A DNA stretch of 64,000 nucleotides. Origin: Actinobacillus seminis (GTDB lineage: Bacteria; Pseudomonadota; Gammaproteobacteria; Enterobacterales; Pasteurellaceae). Location: assembly GCF_002263215.1 (NCBI RefSeq), contig NZ_NLFK01000004.1, positions 62,001 to 126,000 on the forward strand. Reading direction: 5' to 3'. Made by a program: the position numbers and the translations under genes. How positions within the stretch are numbered: position 1 is the first letter of the stretch; the number at the start of each line of letters is the position of its first letter. The notes below the pieces were generated by a model, which was not told the DNA's origin, made no database searches, and saw nothing but the letters and a program-made list of their open reading frames with translations. Of the stretch, positions 31,429 to 41,253 are shown piece after piece.

Positions 31429-31584
31429 ATTTTCCTCCTTTTATTAAAAAATAGATCAGTTCAAATCCGTTGCAGGGATTGTATGAAAAAATTCGGATGT
31501 TACAAATAACTTTTAGTTATATGTTATAAGCAAGAAAAGTAATTCAATTGCTATAGGATAAATTTTCAACAATTAATAGTATAA

Positions 31585-31603
31585 TCTGCTATAAAATAGC
31601 AGA
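31585..31603. promoter_or_regulatory. palindrome in the divergent ABC/Tic20-like promoter region
   Basis: TCTGCTAT (31585-31592) and ATAGCAGA (31596-31603) form an 8-bp perfect inverted repeat with a 3-base centre in the 235-base gap between two divergent genes, about 75 bases before the plus-strand gene. It could be an operator or part of a 5' leader hairpin. Confidence 0.4.
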
Positions 31604-31678
31604 AAGATTGATTGAAAGTTATTTTTTTGTACAATAGACTGACTTTGATCAACTAACCTTATTATGAAGAAGCAAATT

Positions 31679-32038
31679 ATGAGTGAGCAATCGGTAATTG
31701 AAGTAAAGGATCCGCATAAAACTATTGTGTTGATCACTTATGGGTTATTTTTTATTGGGTTATTTATCGGAGGATTGCCAACGCTTATCGGCGTTATCAT
31801 TGCCTATATGAAGCGTAAAGAAACCGAGGGAACTGTTTATCATGGTTATTTGAATTACCTGATAAAAACTTTCTGGATCGGTTTTCTGGGTATATTGCTT
31901 GGCATAATACTCTCAATTGTCGGTATCGGCATGTTGGTGATTATGGCAACAGGTCTCTTATATCTAATTCGCCTTGTTTACAGCTTTCTCAAAGTGTTGG
32001 ATAAAAAACCGGTTAATCCGGCAAGTTGGTTAATTTAA
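31679..32038 (+). CDS. small Tic20/DUF4870-like membrane protein
   Basis: 119 residues from the ATG at 31679, preferred over one 15 bases upstream because AGAAG lies just before it. Three membrane helices (about residues 15-37, 60-83 and 86-108) separated by a short YMKRKETEGTVYHGYLNYLIKTFW segment. This resembles the Tic20-like/DUF4870 membrane proteins found in many gamma-proteobacteria. Function unknown. It is monocistronic and divergent from the ABC operon. Confidence 0.75.
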   Translation: MSEQSVIEVKDPHKTIVLITYGLFFIGLFIGGLPTLIGVIIAYMKRKETEGTVYHGYLNYLIKTFWIGFLGILLGIILSIVGIGMLVIMATGLLYLIRLVYSFLKVLDKKPVNPASWLI

Positions 32039-32099
32039 CTTAATATTATTAACTGCTAAGAGGTGCCGGCAGCAAGCTTGGGATTGTATTAGAGAAATC

Positions 32100-32684
32100 T
32101 TAGCCGACTAGAATTCGTTCAAGTCGGATATCCCAATTTTCTGTCGGCAGACGTTCTACTTGTTGGCATTGATGCGCCAATCCCACAGGAATAAAGGATT
32201 TTTGTTGCCACTGTTGTAGTGTACGATCATAAAATCCACCGCCCATACCAAGGCGATTGCCTTGTTGATCAAACGCGACCAACGGGGTGAAAATAATATC
32301 CAGTTCATTGAGCGGCAACACTTGACGCACGTCTAAACGAGGTTCTTGAATACCAAATTGATTGATGTGGAGCGGTGTTTGAGCCCGGTAGCGCAAAAAA
32401 AGCAAATTGCCCGCAGAAAACGGGTGCAATACCGGCAGATAAACAGATTTGCCTTGTTGCCACAAGGTTTGAATTAATAACGCGGTAGAAATTTCACCGT
32501 CAAAAGACAAATACAAGGCGATATGCTGCGCTTGTCGTTGTTCAATGAGTTGCAATGCTTGCTCGGCGATGCGTTGTTCGGCTTGTGCTTGTTCAAGTGC
32601 GGTCATTTTTTGCCGAATTTTACGAATTTGCCGACGTAGTTGTTGACGTTGTAGCGCCGGCGTTAATTGGGATAGGGTATTCAT
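32100..32684 (-). CDS. fau: 5-formyltetrahydrofolate cyclo-ligase
   Basis: 194 residues from the ATG at 32684 (MNTLSQLTPALQRQQLRRQI). A longer in-frame reading extends into the 6S RNA and is not credible. Converts 5-formyl-THF to 5,10-methenyl-THF with ATP. The C-terminal motif GMGGGFYDRTLQQW is the family signature, and LRRQIRKIRQKM near the start is the conserved basic helix. It lies directly after 6S RNA on the same strand, as ygfA does in E. coli, so the dual transcript arrangement is likely kept. Confidence 0.94.
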   Translation of the reverse strand: MNTLSQLTPALQRQQLRRQIRKIRQKMTALEQAQAEQRIAEQALQLIEQRQAQHIALYLSFDGEISTALLIQTLWQQGKSVYLPVLHPFSAGNLLFLRYRAQTPLHINQFGIQEPRLDVRQVLPLNELDIIFTPLVAFDQQGNRLGMGGGFYDRTLQQWQQKSFIPVGLAHQCQQVERLPTENWDIRLERILVG

Positions 32685-32702
32685 AGGAAATCCAATAAAA
32701 AG

Positions 32703-32902
32703 GAAGAGCCCCGAGATGCCGCTACGGATGGTCGGTCCTTGAACCCTACGGTTCAAGGGAATCGGTCATCATCGTTTTCAGGTTTCTTGCTTCAGGGTAA
32801 ACACCAAGGCAAGCATACACACCAACAATAGGGTACCAATTCATAAAGTTTTAAGTATCGGCTCAGGGACGTAATCCGCTGGCGAACACCTCAGGTAATC
32901 TT
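32703..32902 (-). ncRNA. ssrS: 6S RNA
   Basis: On the minus strand the sequence opens CCTGAGGTGTTCGCCAGCGG followed by CCCTGAGCCGATA, and closes CCTTGAACCGTAGGGTTCAAGG, then GTAGCGGCATCTCGGGGC. These are the hallmark 5' and 3' arms of gamma-proteobacterial 6S RNA, including the TTGAACC/GGTTCAA hairpin. The ends pair with each other as expected. About 200 nt, between zapA and fau as in E. coli. 6S RNA sequesters sigma-70 RNA polymerase in stationary phase. End points are estimated to within a few bases. Confidence 0.93.
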
Positions 32903-32982
32903 TATCTTAATACTAACCGAAATTATCCCTAATGACCAGAGTAAATTTCGCAATTCTTTTATCCGGATCACATTATTTCCAC

Positions 32983-33285
32983 TTAAATGCTTTGTTTTTG
33001 CGCTAAAATGCTTTCCAACGAATTGTCTAATTGCTGAATTCGAGTTGAGACAACATTTTCAATTAATTGCGTTTTTCTCTGTTCTTGGAGCAATTCATAG
33101 CTTAAATTTAGCGCGACAATCGACAACACTCTTTCTAATTGCAAAATACCTGTCCGTTCTTTCATCTCGGATACGCGCTGATCCAAAATATGCGCAGCTT
33201 GGCGCAACGCCGCTTGTTGAGCTTCTGGACAATTTAAACGTAAAACTTGCCCCAAAACAACAATTTCGATACTGTTAGATGACAT
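32983..33285 (-). CDS. zapA: cell division protein ZapA
   Basis: 100 residues from the ATG at 33285, with GGAGAG upstream. The longer reading begins before this ribosome site. Small coiled-coil protein that bundles FtsZ filaments. The N-terminal strand [19 protein letters not shown] and the long helix after residue 60 ([20 protein letters not shown]) are typical. It is followed by 6S RNA and fau, the conserved order, and divergent from ygfB. Confidence 0.93.
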   Translation of the reverse strand: MSSNSIEIVVLGQVLRLNCPEAQQAALRQAAHILDQRVSEMKERTGILQLERVLSIVALNLSYELLQEQRKTQLIENVVSTRIQQLDNSLESILAQKQSI

Positions 33286-33423
33286 CTTTCTCTCCAACCT
33301 CAGGGAATTATTTTTGCTGCTATTATGCCATATCAAATGATTTTCGCCATAAAAAATCCGTTTGCTTGTTGGTTGCCACGAACAATGATAAACTACATCC
33401 TTACTTCAGCAAGGAACATAAAA

Positions 33424-33981
33424 ATGACAGACGCTCTTATTTCATATTCGGATTTAAATCAACGACTCAAACAAGCCGGAATCGCACTCACCGGTAGCGA
33501 AATTCACGGATTTTTAAGCGGATTAATTTGCGGCGGGCTACAAGATCAAAGTTGGCAGCCTTTGCTATATCAATTCAGCAACGAAAATCACGCTTATCCG
33601 ACCGCACTTTTACAGCAAATTATGCCACTTTATCAGCATATTCACCACACGTTATCCGATATTGACGGATTTAACTTTGAGCTTTGGTTACCGGAAGATA
33701 ATGATGTTTTCGCGCGTGCTGATGCCATGTCCGGATGGACCAACCATTTTTTACTCGGTTTAGGTTTGGCGCAAAGCAATTTAGATAAAGAAAAAGGGGA
33801 AATCGGCGAAGCCTTGTATGATTTACAACATATTGCACAACTGGGCTATGACGAAAAGGATAACCAAGAGGAACTTAGCGACGCCTTAGAAGAAATTGTC
33901 GAATATGTACGCACAGTTGCCACCTTATTTTTCGCCCATTTTCAGTCGCAATCTAAGGTACAAAAACCGGTTTTACACTAA
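33424..33981 (+). CDS. ygfB: YgfB/YecA (UPF0149) family protein
   Basis: 185 residues from the ATG at 33424 with AAGGAAC upstream. Helical protein of the UPF0149 family; the family motif [15 protein letters not shown] and the later [14 protein letters not shown] are clear. Molecular role in this organism unknown. It opens the conserved ygfB-pepP-ubiH-ubiI operon; the gap to pepP is 41 bases. Confidence 0.92.
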   Translation: MTDALISYSDLNQRLKQAGIALTGSEIHGFLSGLICGGLQDQSWQPLLYQFSNENHAYPTALLQQIMPLYQHIHHTLSDIDGFNFELWLPEDNDVFARADAMSGWTNHFLLGLGLAQSNLDKEKGEIGEALYDLQHIAQLGYDEKDNQEELSDALEEIVEYVRTVATLFFAHFQSQSKVQKPVLH

Positions 33982-34022
33982 ATACAAACCGCTTATGAGA
34001 ACGTATTAACGGAGGGAAAATA

Positions 34023-35354
34023 ATGGATTTAGCTTATATGGCAAGTTTGCCGCCGGCGGAATTTGCCGCTCGCCGCGCCAACTTTGCCGCCCAATTGCAA
34101 GAGAATTCGGCAGCAATTATTTTTTCCGCGCAAGAGCAAACGCGTAACAATGATTGTTGCTACCCTTTTCGTCAGGACAGTTATTTTTGGTATTTAACCG
34201 GGTTTAATGAACCCAATGCCGCTTTGTTGGTGTTAAAACAATACCATGAAACGCAATTTGTAATTTTTTTACGTCCATCGGATCCATTGATGGAAACTTG
34301 GAACGGGCGCCGCTTAGGTGTGGAAAACGCGGCACAAACCTTAGGCGTCGATCAGGCATTTCCCATTGAAAGTTTGAGCGAAAAACTGGATGAATTTAGC
34401 GCAAAATTGACCGCACTTTATCATAAAAACAGGCAACAACCTTGGGGGGATGCTGTGATTGTACAAAGTGCGGTGCATTTTTCGTCGATTTTATGTTGGT
34501 CACCGATTTTAGACGAAATGCGTCTGTTTAAATCAGAAAATGAAATCGCCTTAATGCAACAGGCGGGGCAAATTTCGGCGTTGGCGCATATTCGCGCTAT
34601 GAAACAAACTCGTCCGAATCGCTTTGAGTATGAAATCGAAGGGGAAATTTTACATGAATTTATCCGCTTCGGCGCCAAATATGCCGCTTATAACAGTATT
34701 GTTGCTGGCGGTGAGAACGCCTGTATTTTGCATTACAACGAAAACAACGACAGTTTACGTGACGGAGATTTGTTGCTGATTGATGCCGGTTGCGAATTTG
34801 CTATGTATGCCGGCGATATTACGCGCACTTTCCCTGTTAACGGAAAATTCAGCCCGGCGCAGCGCGAGATTTACGAGATTGTATTGCAAGCGCAAAAACG
34901 TGCTATTGAACTTTTAGTGGCGGGTAATTCCATCCAACAAGCCAATGAAGAAGTGGTGCGGATTAAAGTGGCGGGATTAGTGCGTTTAGGAATTTTACAA
35001 GGTGATATTGACGAATTAATCGCGCAACAAGCCCACCGCGCTTTTTATATGCACGGACTTGGACATTGGCTGGGGCTGGATGTGCATGATGTTGGCAGCT
35101 ACAGCCAAGAAGGTGCTAATGGTGATCGTAATAGCAAAAAGCGTGATCGCCCGTTGGAAGTAGGTATGGTGTTAACGGTGGAACCGGGATTGTATATTTC
35201 GGCGAATGCCGACGTGCCTGTGCAGTATAAAGGGATCGGCGTGCGCATTGAAGATAATATTTTAATTACCGAGTACGGAAATAAAGTGCTGACTTGTGCG
35301 GCGCCGAAAGAAATTGACGATATTGAACGTTTAATGAACGAAAACAAAGGATAA
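34023..35354 (+). CDS. pepP: Xaa-Pro aminopeptidase P
   Basis: 443 residues (E. coli 441). Cytosolic dimanganese enzyme that removes an N-terminal residue preceding proline. The creatinase/PepP N-terminal domain comes first, then the pita-bread domain with metal ligands in LIDAGCEFAMYAGDITRTFP, the HGLGHWLGLDVHD box and VEPGLY/RIEDN near the C terminus. GGAGGGAAAATA precedes the ATG. Second gene of the ygfB-pepP-ubiH-ubiI operon. Confidence 0.96.
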   Translation: MDLAYMASLPPAEFAARRANFAAQLQENSAAIIFSAQEQTRNNDCCYPFRQDSYFWYLTGFNEPNAALLVLKQYHETQFVIFLRPSDPLMETWNGRRLGVENAAQTLGVDQAFPIESLSEKLDEFSAKLTALYHKNRQQPWGDAVIVQSAVHFSSILCWSPILDEMRLFKSENEIALMQQAGQISALAHIRAMKQTRPNRFEYEIEGEILHEFIRFGAKYAAYNSIVAGGENACILHYNENNDSLRDGDLLLIDAGCEFAMYAGDITRTFPVNGKFSPAQREIYEIVLQAQKRAIELLVAGNSIQQANEEVVRIKVAGLVRLGILQGDIDELIAQQAHRAFYMHGLGHWLGLDVHDVGSYSQEGANGDRNSKKRDRPLEVGMVLTVEPGLYISANADVPVQYKGIGVRIEDNILITEYGNKVLTCAAPKEIDDIERLMNENKG

Positions 35355-35359
35355 TTCAA

Positions 35360-36553
35360 ATGGATTATGAGGTGGTGATCATTGGCGGTGCGATGGCGGG
35401 GGCGACGCTTGCCTTGGCATTAAGCTCCAAAACGCAAGGGAAAATACGTATCGCCATTGTCGAAAAACAAGCACCACAGCAACATCAACAAAGCGGTTTT
35501 GATGCTCGTTGCATTGCTTTATCCGATGGAAGTTGCCGGCGATTGAACCAAATTCAATTACCGGATAAACAACGTTTATGGCAAAAAATTCAAGAGATTG
35601 CAACGCCGATTAAGCAAATTCATGTTTCCGACAAAGGACACAGCGGAATAGTGGAATTTCGCGCACAAGAGTTTGGTTTAGAGGCGTTGGGCTCGGTGGT
35701 GGAATTGCAGCAGATGGGGCAATGTTTACTGCAAGCCATGCGACAATACCCCCATTTGGATTATTTGGCGCCGCAGCAAGTGGAACATATTGAATATCAA
35801 CCAAGCGCGGTAGAAATTCGACTAAAAAACAACCGCACTTTACGCGCAAAATTGCTGGTAGGTGCCGACGGGAGCCTGTCGCAAGTAGCGTCGGCAGCAT
35901 CCATTGAGCAAGAATTACTGCGTGACTACGAGCAAACTGCGATTATTACTAATGTGCAAGTGCAACAACCCCATCAATATCGTGCATTTGAGCGTTTTAC
36001 CGACGAAGGTCCGCTGGCGTTATTGCCAATGGCGGGAAATTTAATGTCCTTAGTTTGGTGCGTTAAGCAGCCACAGGCGCTGATAGCATTGGATGATAAC
36101 GCCTTTTTACACCAATTACAGCAGCGTTTCGGTTGGCGTTTGGGCAAATTGCAACAATGCGGCAAACGTTTTGCTTATCCGCTGAATTTGTATCGTGCGG
36201 CGCAACATATTCACCCTCGCACTGCTTTAGTGGGTAATGCGGCACAAACTTTGCATCCCGTCGCCGGACAAGGATTTAATCTTGGCATTCGAGATCTAAT
36301 GGCATTGGCGGATGTGGTAGCGGACAATTTTTCCGCGCAGCAAGATATCGGTGATTATGCGCTGTTGCAGCGCTATAAAGAAATTCGTCAGGCAGATCAA
36401 CAACATATTATTCAATTAACGGACAATTTAGTCTCTATTTTTGCCAATAATTTACTCCCATTACAACTGATACGCAATTTGGGGTTGATGGCGCTATCTC
36501 AATGTCGCCTTGCCAAACAACATTTTGCCAAAGCAACCTTAGGTTGGTTGTAG
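35360..36553 (+). CDS. ubiH: 2-octaprenyl-6-methoxyphenol hydroxylase
   Basis: 397 residues. FAD-dependent aromatic hydroxylase for one ring hydroxylation in ubiquinone synthesis. N-terminal FAD motif VVIIGGAMAGATLALAL, the second motif LVGADGS near residue 169, and the conserved GNAAQTLHPVAGQGFNLGIRD near 290. It starts 5 bases after pepP. Followed by a paralogue 20 bases later; assignment as ubiH versus ubiI rests on order, as in E. coli pepP-ubiH-ubiI. Confidence 0.9.
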   Translation: MDYEVVIIGGAMAGATLALALSSKTQGKIRIAIVEKQAPQQHQQSGFDARCIALSDGSCRRLNQIQLPDKQRLWQKIQEIATPIKQIHVSDKGHSGIVEFRAQEFGLEALGSVVELQQMGQCLLQAMRQYPHLDYLAPQQVEHIEYQPSAVEIRLKNNRTLRAKLLVGADGSLSQVASAASIEQELLRDYEQTAIITNVQVQQPHQYRAFERFTDEGPLALLPMAGNLMSLVWCVKQPQALIALDDNAFLHQLQQRFGWRLGKLQQCGKRFAYPLNLYRAAQHIHPRTALVGNAAQTLHPVAGQGFNLGIRDLMALADVVADNFSAQQDIGDYALLQRYKEIRQADQQHIIQLTDNLVSIFANNLLPLQLIRNLGLMALSQCRLAKQHFAKATLGWL

Positions 36554-36573
36554 CGAAAAAGTAGGATTAAGAA

Positions 36574-37755
36574 ATGAAAACCTTTGATATTACGATTATC
36601 GGCGGCGGCATGGTGGGTTTAGCGCTTGCTGTCGGATTAGCGCAAGAAAGTGTGCCTTATCCGCTTAAGATTGCGGTGATTGAAGGCTTTCCGCCGCAAA
36701 CGCCGCGCGAGCAAATTACCAGTCGTGTCAGTGCGTTAAATCTTGCCAGCCAAACTTTATTAGAGCAATTGGGCGTTTGGAAAACTTTGTTAGATTGGCG
36801 CGTGATCATGTATGACCAAATGCAAGTGTGGGAAAAAGACAGTTTCGCCAAGATCCAATTTGATACGCAAGGTTTGGGCGTATCGCATTTGGGGCATATC
36901 GTGGAGAATCATCTGATCCGGCAAGCATTGTGGCAACAAGTGATGGCGCAAAAAAATGTGGAAATGATTACCGCACTTCCGCAAACCTTAGGGATAACGG
37001 AAAATAATGCCATTTTAACCTTGGATAATGGGCAGATGTTATCTTCGCAATTAATTGTCGGTGCGGATGGTGCCAATTCTTGGGTGCGCAAACAAGCCAA
37101 TATTCCGTTAATTTTTCGCGATTATGGGCATCATGCATTGGTATGCAACGTGGAAACCGCCGACCCGCACCAACATTGCGCACGCCAGATTTTTGCTCAC
37201 GACAGCATTTTGGCGTTTTTGCCCTTACATGAGGAGAATTTATGTTCTATCGTGTGGTCGCAATCGCCGGAGCAGGCGCAAGTGATGAAAGACTGTGATG
37301 AACAAACCTTTAATCGCTATTTAACCGAGGCTTTTGATTATTGTCTTGGACTTTGTCAAGTGAAAAGCGAGCGCAAAATCATTCCGCTTACCGCGCGTTA
37401 CGCGCGCAACTTTGCTCAACCGCGCATTGTTTTGGTGGGCGATGCCGCGCATACCATTCACCCTCTCGCCGGTCTTGGCGTAAATTTGGGGTTACAAGAT
37501 GTGGTCGGTTTGTTGCAGGAAATTCGTCAAAATCAACAACGAGGTGTGGATCTAGGCGAGTATCGCTATTTGCGTCATTATGAACGTTGGCGTAAAACGG
37601 AAGCGGTGAAAATGCTGGTAGCGATGCAAGGTTTAAAAGATCTGTTTGCCGGCGATCATCCGTTGAAAAAATTGTTGCGCGGCGTTGGGTTAAGTGCGAC
37701 CAATCAGTTGAATTTGGTAAAAGAACAGCTGATAAAACAAGCATTAGGAATATAG
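36574..37755 (+). CDS. ubiI: 2-octaprenylphenol hydroxylase (VisC)
   Basis: 393 residues, a second UbiH/UbiI-type flavin monooxygenase. FAD motif ITIIGGGMVGLALAVGLAQ, VGADGANSWVRKQ near residue 164, and GDAAHTIHPLAGLGVNLGLQ near 288. Probably catalyses ring C5 hydroxylation in ubiquinone synthesis. The order after ubiH supports ubiI. Last gene of the operon; ubiA, also for ubiquinone, follows 63 bases later. Confidence 0.9.
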   Translation: MKTFDITIIGGGMVGLALAVGLAQESVPYPLKIAVIEGFPPQTPREQITSRVSALNLASQTLLEQLGVWKTLLDWRVIMYDQMQVWEKDSFAKIQFDTQGLGVSHLGHIVENHLIRQALWQQVMAQKNVEMITALPQTLGITENNAILTLDNGQMLSSQLIVGADGANSWVRKQANIPLIFRDYGHHALVCNVETADPHQHCARQIFAHDSILAFLPLHEENLCSIVWSQSPEQAQVMKDCDEQTFNRYLTEAFDYCLGLCQVKSERKIIPLTARYARNFAQPRIVLVGDAAHTIHPLAGLGVNLGLQDVVGLLQEIRQNQQRGVDLGEYRYLRHYERWRKTEAVKMLVAMQGLKDLFAGDHPLKKLLRGVGLSATNQLNLVKEQLIKQALGI

Positions 37756-37818
37756 TTTCGGGCAAATTTACAGTAAAATATGACCGCACTTTGATATTGG
37801 ATTTTGATGTAATTTAGT

Positions 37819-38682
37819 ATGATTTTCACGAAAGATAAACTCATTGCGTACGCGCAATTGATGCGTTTTGATCGCCCGATTGGCTCGTTGCTGTTGCTGT
37901 GGCCGACATTGTGGGCGTTATTTTTAGCGGAAAAAGCCATACCGAAAAGGGCAATTTTGCTGATTTTTGTATTGGGCGTGATTTTCATGCGTGCCGCCGG
38001 TTGTGTGATTAATGATTACGCGGATCGTCACTTTGACGGACATGTTAAACGCACCTCTAATCGCCCGCTGGCAACCGGTCGAGTGGCGCCAAAAGAAGCA
38101 AAAAATTTGTTCGCTGTGTTGATCTTGTGTTCATTTGTGCTGGTGCTGTTTTTAAATGGCTATACTATTGGGCTTTCCGTGATTGCGGTGTTGTTGGCGG
38201 CGATTTATCCCTTTTTAAAACGCTATACGCATTTACCACAGTTTTTTTTGGGCGCGGCGTTTGGGTGGTCGATTCCCATGGCGTATGGGGCGACGATGGC
38301 ACAGTTACCGCTGGAATGTTGGTTACTGTTTTTAGCCAATTTAACTTGGACAGTAGCATATGATACGCAATATGCCATGGTGGATCGTGACGATGATTTG
38401 CGTATCGGAGTGAAATCCACAGCGATTTTATTTGCTCAATATGACAATAAAATCATTGCCTTATTGCAAATTATTACGCTGCTTTTTCTGATTGCAATCG
38501 GCGTTTTATCCCGGTTACACGGCAGTTATTTTATCGGCTTATTTATCACCACGTTGTTTTTTGTGTACCAATGTAAAACTACCAAATCTCGTTTACGCGA
38601 AGATTGTTTTAAGGCGTTTATGAACAATAATTATGTGGGTCTGAGCATTTTTATTAGCTTTTTATGTGGCATTTTTCTTTGA
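37819..38682 (+). CDS. ubiA: 4-hydroxybenzoate octaprenyltransferase
   Basis: 287 residues, about eight to nine membrane helices. Attaches the polyprenyl chain to 4-hydroxybenzoate, the first membrane step of ubiquinone synthesis. The two Asp-rich motifs are present: [20 protein letters not shown] near residue 64 and [19 protein letters not shown] near 185. The opening [20 protein letters not shown] is typical. No clear strong ribosome site precedes the ATG. An uptake-signal core lies just upstream (37783). An inverted uptake-signal pair follows. Confidence 0.95.
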   Translation: MIFTKDKLIAYAQLMRFDRPIGSLLLLWPTLWALFLAEKAIPKRAILLIFVLGVIFMRAAGCVINDYADRHFDGHVKRTSNRPLATGRVAPKEAKNLFAVLILCSFVLVLFLNGYTIGLSVIAVLLAAIYPFLKRYTHLPQFFLGAAFGWSIPMAYGATMAQLPLECWLLFLANLTWTVAYDTQYAMVDRDDDLRIGVKSTAILFAQYDNKIIALLQIITLLFLIAIGVLSRLHGSYFIGLFITTLFFVYQCKTTKSRLREDCFKAFMNNNYVGLSIFISFLCGIFL

Positions 38683-38754
38683 TCTCGAATTTTCTCCCAA
38701 GATAAAAGCATTCATTCCCTTTTGCCTTTTTGTTATAATCCGCTAAATTTTCCT

Positions 38755-38780
38755 CCGCACTTTTATGGTAAAAGTGCGGT
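38755..38780 (+). terminator. inverted uptake-signal pair between ubiA and mnmE
   Basis: CCGCACTTTT (38755-38764) and AAAAGTGCGG (38770-38779) form a hairpin from two opposed uptake-signal cores. Such pairs often serve as terminators in Pasteurellaceae. No long T-run follows, so its strength is uncertain. Confidence 0.55.
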
Positions 38781-38799
38781 CAGTTTTAGGACGGCATTT

Positions 38800-40155
38800 A
38801 TGAAAGAAACGATTGTGGCGCAAGCCACGCCTATCGGACGCGGCGGTGTCGGTATTTTGCGAGTTTCCGGTCCCTTGGCTACGGAGGTCGCGCGACAGGT
38901 AGTTGGGAAATCCTTAACACCGCGCATGGCGAATTATTTGCCTTTTAAAGACGCGGACGGAACTGTCTTGGATCAGGGCATTGCCTTATATTTCAAAGCG
39001 CCAAATTCTTTTACCGGTGAAGATGTGCTGGAACTGCAAGGGCATGGCGGGCAAGTCGTATTAGATTTGTTGCTGAAACGGATTTTGCAAGTACAAGGTG
39101 TGCGCTTAGCTCGTCCCGGCGAGTTTTCCGAACAGGCATTTTTAAACGATAAACTGGATTTGGCGCAGGCGGAAGCTATTGCCGATTTAATTGACGCCAG
39201 TTCAGAACAAGCCGCGCGTTCGGCATTAAAATCGCTGCAAGGCGAATTTTCCAATAAAATTAATCAGTTAGTAGATTCTGTCATTTATTTGCGTACATAT
39301 GTGGAAGCGGCAATTGATTTTCCGGATGAAGAAATTGATTTTTTGGCGGACGGTAAAATTGAAGGGCATTTGCGCGATATTATTGGACAGTTGGGCCACG
39401 TGCGTGCGGAAGCTAAACAGGGTTCGATTTTGCGCGAAGGCATGAAAGTCGTGATCGCAGGGCGTCCGAATGCGGGAAAATCCAGTTTGTTAAATGCCCT
39501 TGCCGGACGCGAAGCGGCGATCGTAACCGATATTGCGGGGACGACGCGCGATGTGCTGCGTGAGCATATTCATATTGATGGAATGCCGTTGCATATTATT
39601 GATACCGCCGGATTGCGTGAGGCGACAGATGAGGTGGAGCGTATTGGGATCAACCGAGCCTGGAATGAAATTGAGCAGGCGGATCGCATTTTGTTGATGC
39701 TGGACAGTACGCAAGAACATCAGGATTTAACCCAAGTACGGTCGGAATTTTTAGCAAAATTACCGGAGCATATTCCGGTCACCATTATTCGCAATAAAGC
39801 GGATTTAACCGGTGAACAGGAAGGAATGAGTGAGGAAGCCGGTTATACATTGATTCGATTGTCAGCGAAAACGCAGCAAGGGATGGATATTTTGCGTGAT
39901 CACTTAAAACAAAGTATAGGTTATCAAACCGGTGTAGAGGGCGGCTTTTTGGCACGTCGTCGCCACTTGGAGGCACTTGAACAAGCGGATGGACATTTAC
40001 AGGCAGGTTTGGTGCAATTAACCGAATTTCGCGCCGGTGAATTGTTGGCGGAAGAATTGCGCATAGTGCAACAGCATTTAAGCGAGATTACCGGAAAATT
40101 TACCTCAGATGACTTGTTAGGCAATATTTTTAGTTCGTTTTGTATCGGAAAATAA
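38800..40155 (+). CDS. mnmE: tRNA modification GTPase MnmE (TrmE)
   Basis: 451 residues from the ATG at 38800 ([20 protein letters not shown]), the family start; a longer reading runs through the uptake-signal hairpin and is rejected. With MnmG it makes the cmnm5 modification at U34 of several tRNAs. N-terminal folate-binding domain, then a G domain with G1 GRPNAGKSS near 222, G2 TT, G3 DTAGLR, G4 NKAD, and the C-terminal CIGK with the conserved Cys. yidC/rnpA, the usual neighbours in E. coli, are 20 kb away here. Confidence 0.97.
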   Translation: MKETIVAQATPIGRGGVGILRVSGPLATEVARQVVGKSLTPRMANYLPFKDADGTVLDQGIALYFKAPNSFTGEDVLELQGHGGQVVLDLLLKRILQVQGVRLARPGEFSEQAFLNDKLDLAQAEAIADLIDASSEQAARSALKSLQGEFSNKINQLVDSVIYLRTYVEAAIDFPDEEIDFLADGKIEGHLRDIIGQLGHVRAEAKQGSILREGMKVVIAGRPNAGKSSLLNALAGREAAIVTDIAGTTRDVLREHIHIDGMPLHIIDTAGLREATDEVERIGINRAWNEIEQADRILLMLDSTQEHQDLTQVRSEFLAKLPEHIPVTIIRNKADLTGEQEGMSEEAGYTLIRLSAKTQQGMDILRDHLKQSIGYQTGVEGGFLARRRHLEALEQADGHLQAGLVQLTEFRAGELLAEELRIVQQHLSEITGKFTSDDLLGNIFSSFCIGK

Positions 40156-40236
40156 CCGCAGCGCGGGGGAAACCTCCAATCTCTGTTGGAATTCTGTTAC
40201 AATCAGCGATTAACCCATAAATAAGAGAGAGTAAAA

Positions 40237-40806
40237 ATGGCTCGTCAAAAGAAAACCCGTCGTTTGACCGATATTATGCCGGCGCGCAAAGCGGATAGAC
40301 ACGCCGATGCGTCCAAACGTCCGTCCGGAAGGAAAGCGACACGTTATGAGCTTGATGCAAAAGCGCGTGAAGAAAAGAAAAAAAGAAAGCACAAAGGTTT
40401 AACCGCCGGTTCGCGCCATAGCGCGGCGGATAATTCCTCAAAAGTCAGCGAAAAACCGAAACAAGACGCTCGTTTGGGAAGTCGTAAAAAAGTCCCGTTG
40501 ATCGTGGAATTTGTTAATCGTCCGGAAAAAGATCAATTTATTCAACAGGTTCCATTGCAAGAAAAAGGACAAAAACAAGATCCGATGTTGGAATTGGAGC
40601 AATTGGAAAATAATGAATGCTTAAATCAATTGTTGGACGATTTGGAAGCGGGCAAAAAATTAAGTGCAAAAGATCAGGCGTTCGTGGACGACTGTTTGGA
40701 TCGCATTGCGCAATTAATGGAGGAATTGGGTATGGCGGATGAAGATGAAAATGAGGAAGATTTATACCGCACTTTTGAAAAAATAGATATTAATCAGTTT
40801 AAATAA
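40237..40806 (+). CDS. yihI: Der GTPase-activating protein YihI
   Basis: 189 residues. Activates the GTPase Der, so it tunes late 50S ribosome assembly in the cytosol. The N-terminal half is very basic ([40 protein letters not shown]), the C-terminal half acidic with [20 protein letters not shown] and ends [20 protein letters not shown], the YihI pattern. AGAGAGTAAAA precedes the ATG. It starts a three-gene run with the DUF2489 gene (2-base gap) and hemN; yihI-hemN adjacency is conserved. Confidence 0.9.
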   Translation: MARQKKTRRLTDIMPARKADRHADASKRPSGRKATRYELDAKAREEKKKRKHKGLTAGSRHSAADNSSKVSEKPKQDARLGSRKKVPLIVEFVNRPEKDQFIQQVPLQEKGQKQDPMLELEQLENNECLNQLLDDLEAGKKLSAKDQAFVDDCLDRIAQLMEELGMADEDENEEDLYRTFEKIDINQFK

Positions 40807-40808
40807 AG

Positions 40809-41252
40809 ATGGAAATTACAATTTTCGTAATTATCGGTGCGTTGATTATTTTTGCACTGACCGGCTATGCAGTGTATTTATTACTCGCTCTGCAAAAACA
40901 GAAAAAAGCCTTGCAGCGAGCACGACAAGCACGTGCGGATCGGTTAAAAGAAAGTATTGTGATTATCGCCAAAGCTATGCAAAGCGGAGAATGTAACCAT
41001 TCGGAAGGCGTTCTGCGCCTAAAAATGTTACTTGAGCCTTTAGGCAAAAAACTAAAAGAGTATCAATCGATGTTTGCGCTGTATGAAGTGGTGATAGACA
41101 TGCCGACCCATGAAGCGCGCCGTGAATTGAAGAAAAACGAGCGGATGAAATTAGATTTACGTCGCGAGAGTGCGGAAGCGGATTTAGAGCAAAAAATTAA
41201 GTTGGAATTGCATCAATTATTAAGCGATATTGAGATGATGTGGGGAAAATAA
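40809..41252 (+). CDS. DUF2489 family membrane-anchored protein
   Basis: 147 residues with one N-terminal membrane helix (about 4-26, IFVIIGALIIFALTGYAVYL) and a soluble, charged, helical rest including a SGECNHSEGVLRLKMLLEPL stretch typical of DUF2489. Function unknown. It sits between yihI and hemN with gaps of 2 and 1 bases, so it is surely cotranscribed. Confidence 0.85.
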   Translation: MEITIFVIIGALIIFALTGYAVYLLLALQKQKKALQRARQARADRLKESIVIIAKAMQSGECNHSEGVLRLKMLLEPLGKKLKEYQSMFALYEVVIDMPTHEARRELKKNERMKLDLRRESAEADLEQKIKLELHQLLSDIEMMWGK

Positions 41253-41253
41253 A

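Noticed and set aside
32685-32756. Longer fau start extending into the 6S RNA
   Set aside because: The added residues are encoded by conserved 6S RNA arms; the family start is at 32684.
38722-38799. N-terminal extension of mnmE from an upstream start
   Set aside because: The extension is encoded by an uptake-signal hairpin and intergenic sequence, and the family begins at [13 protein letters not shown].
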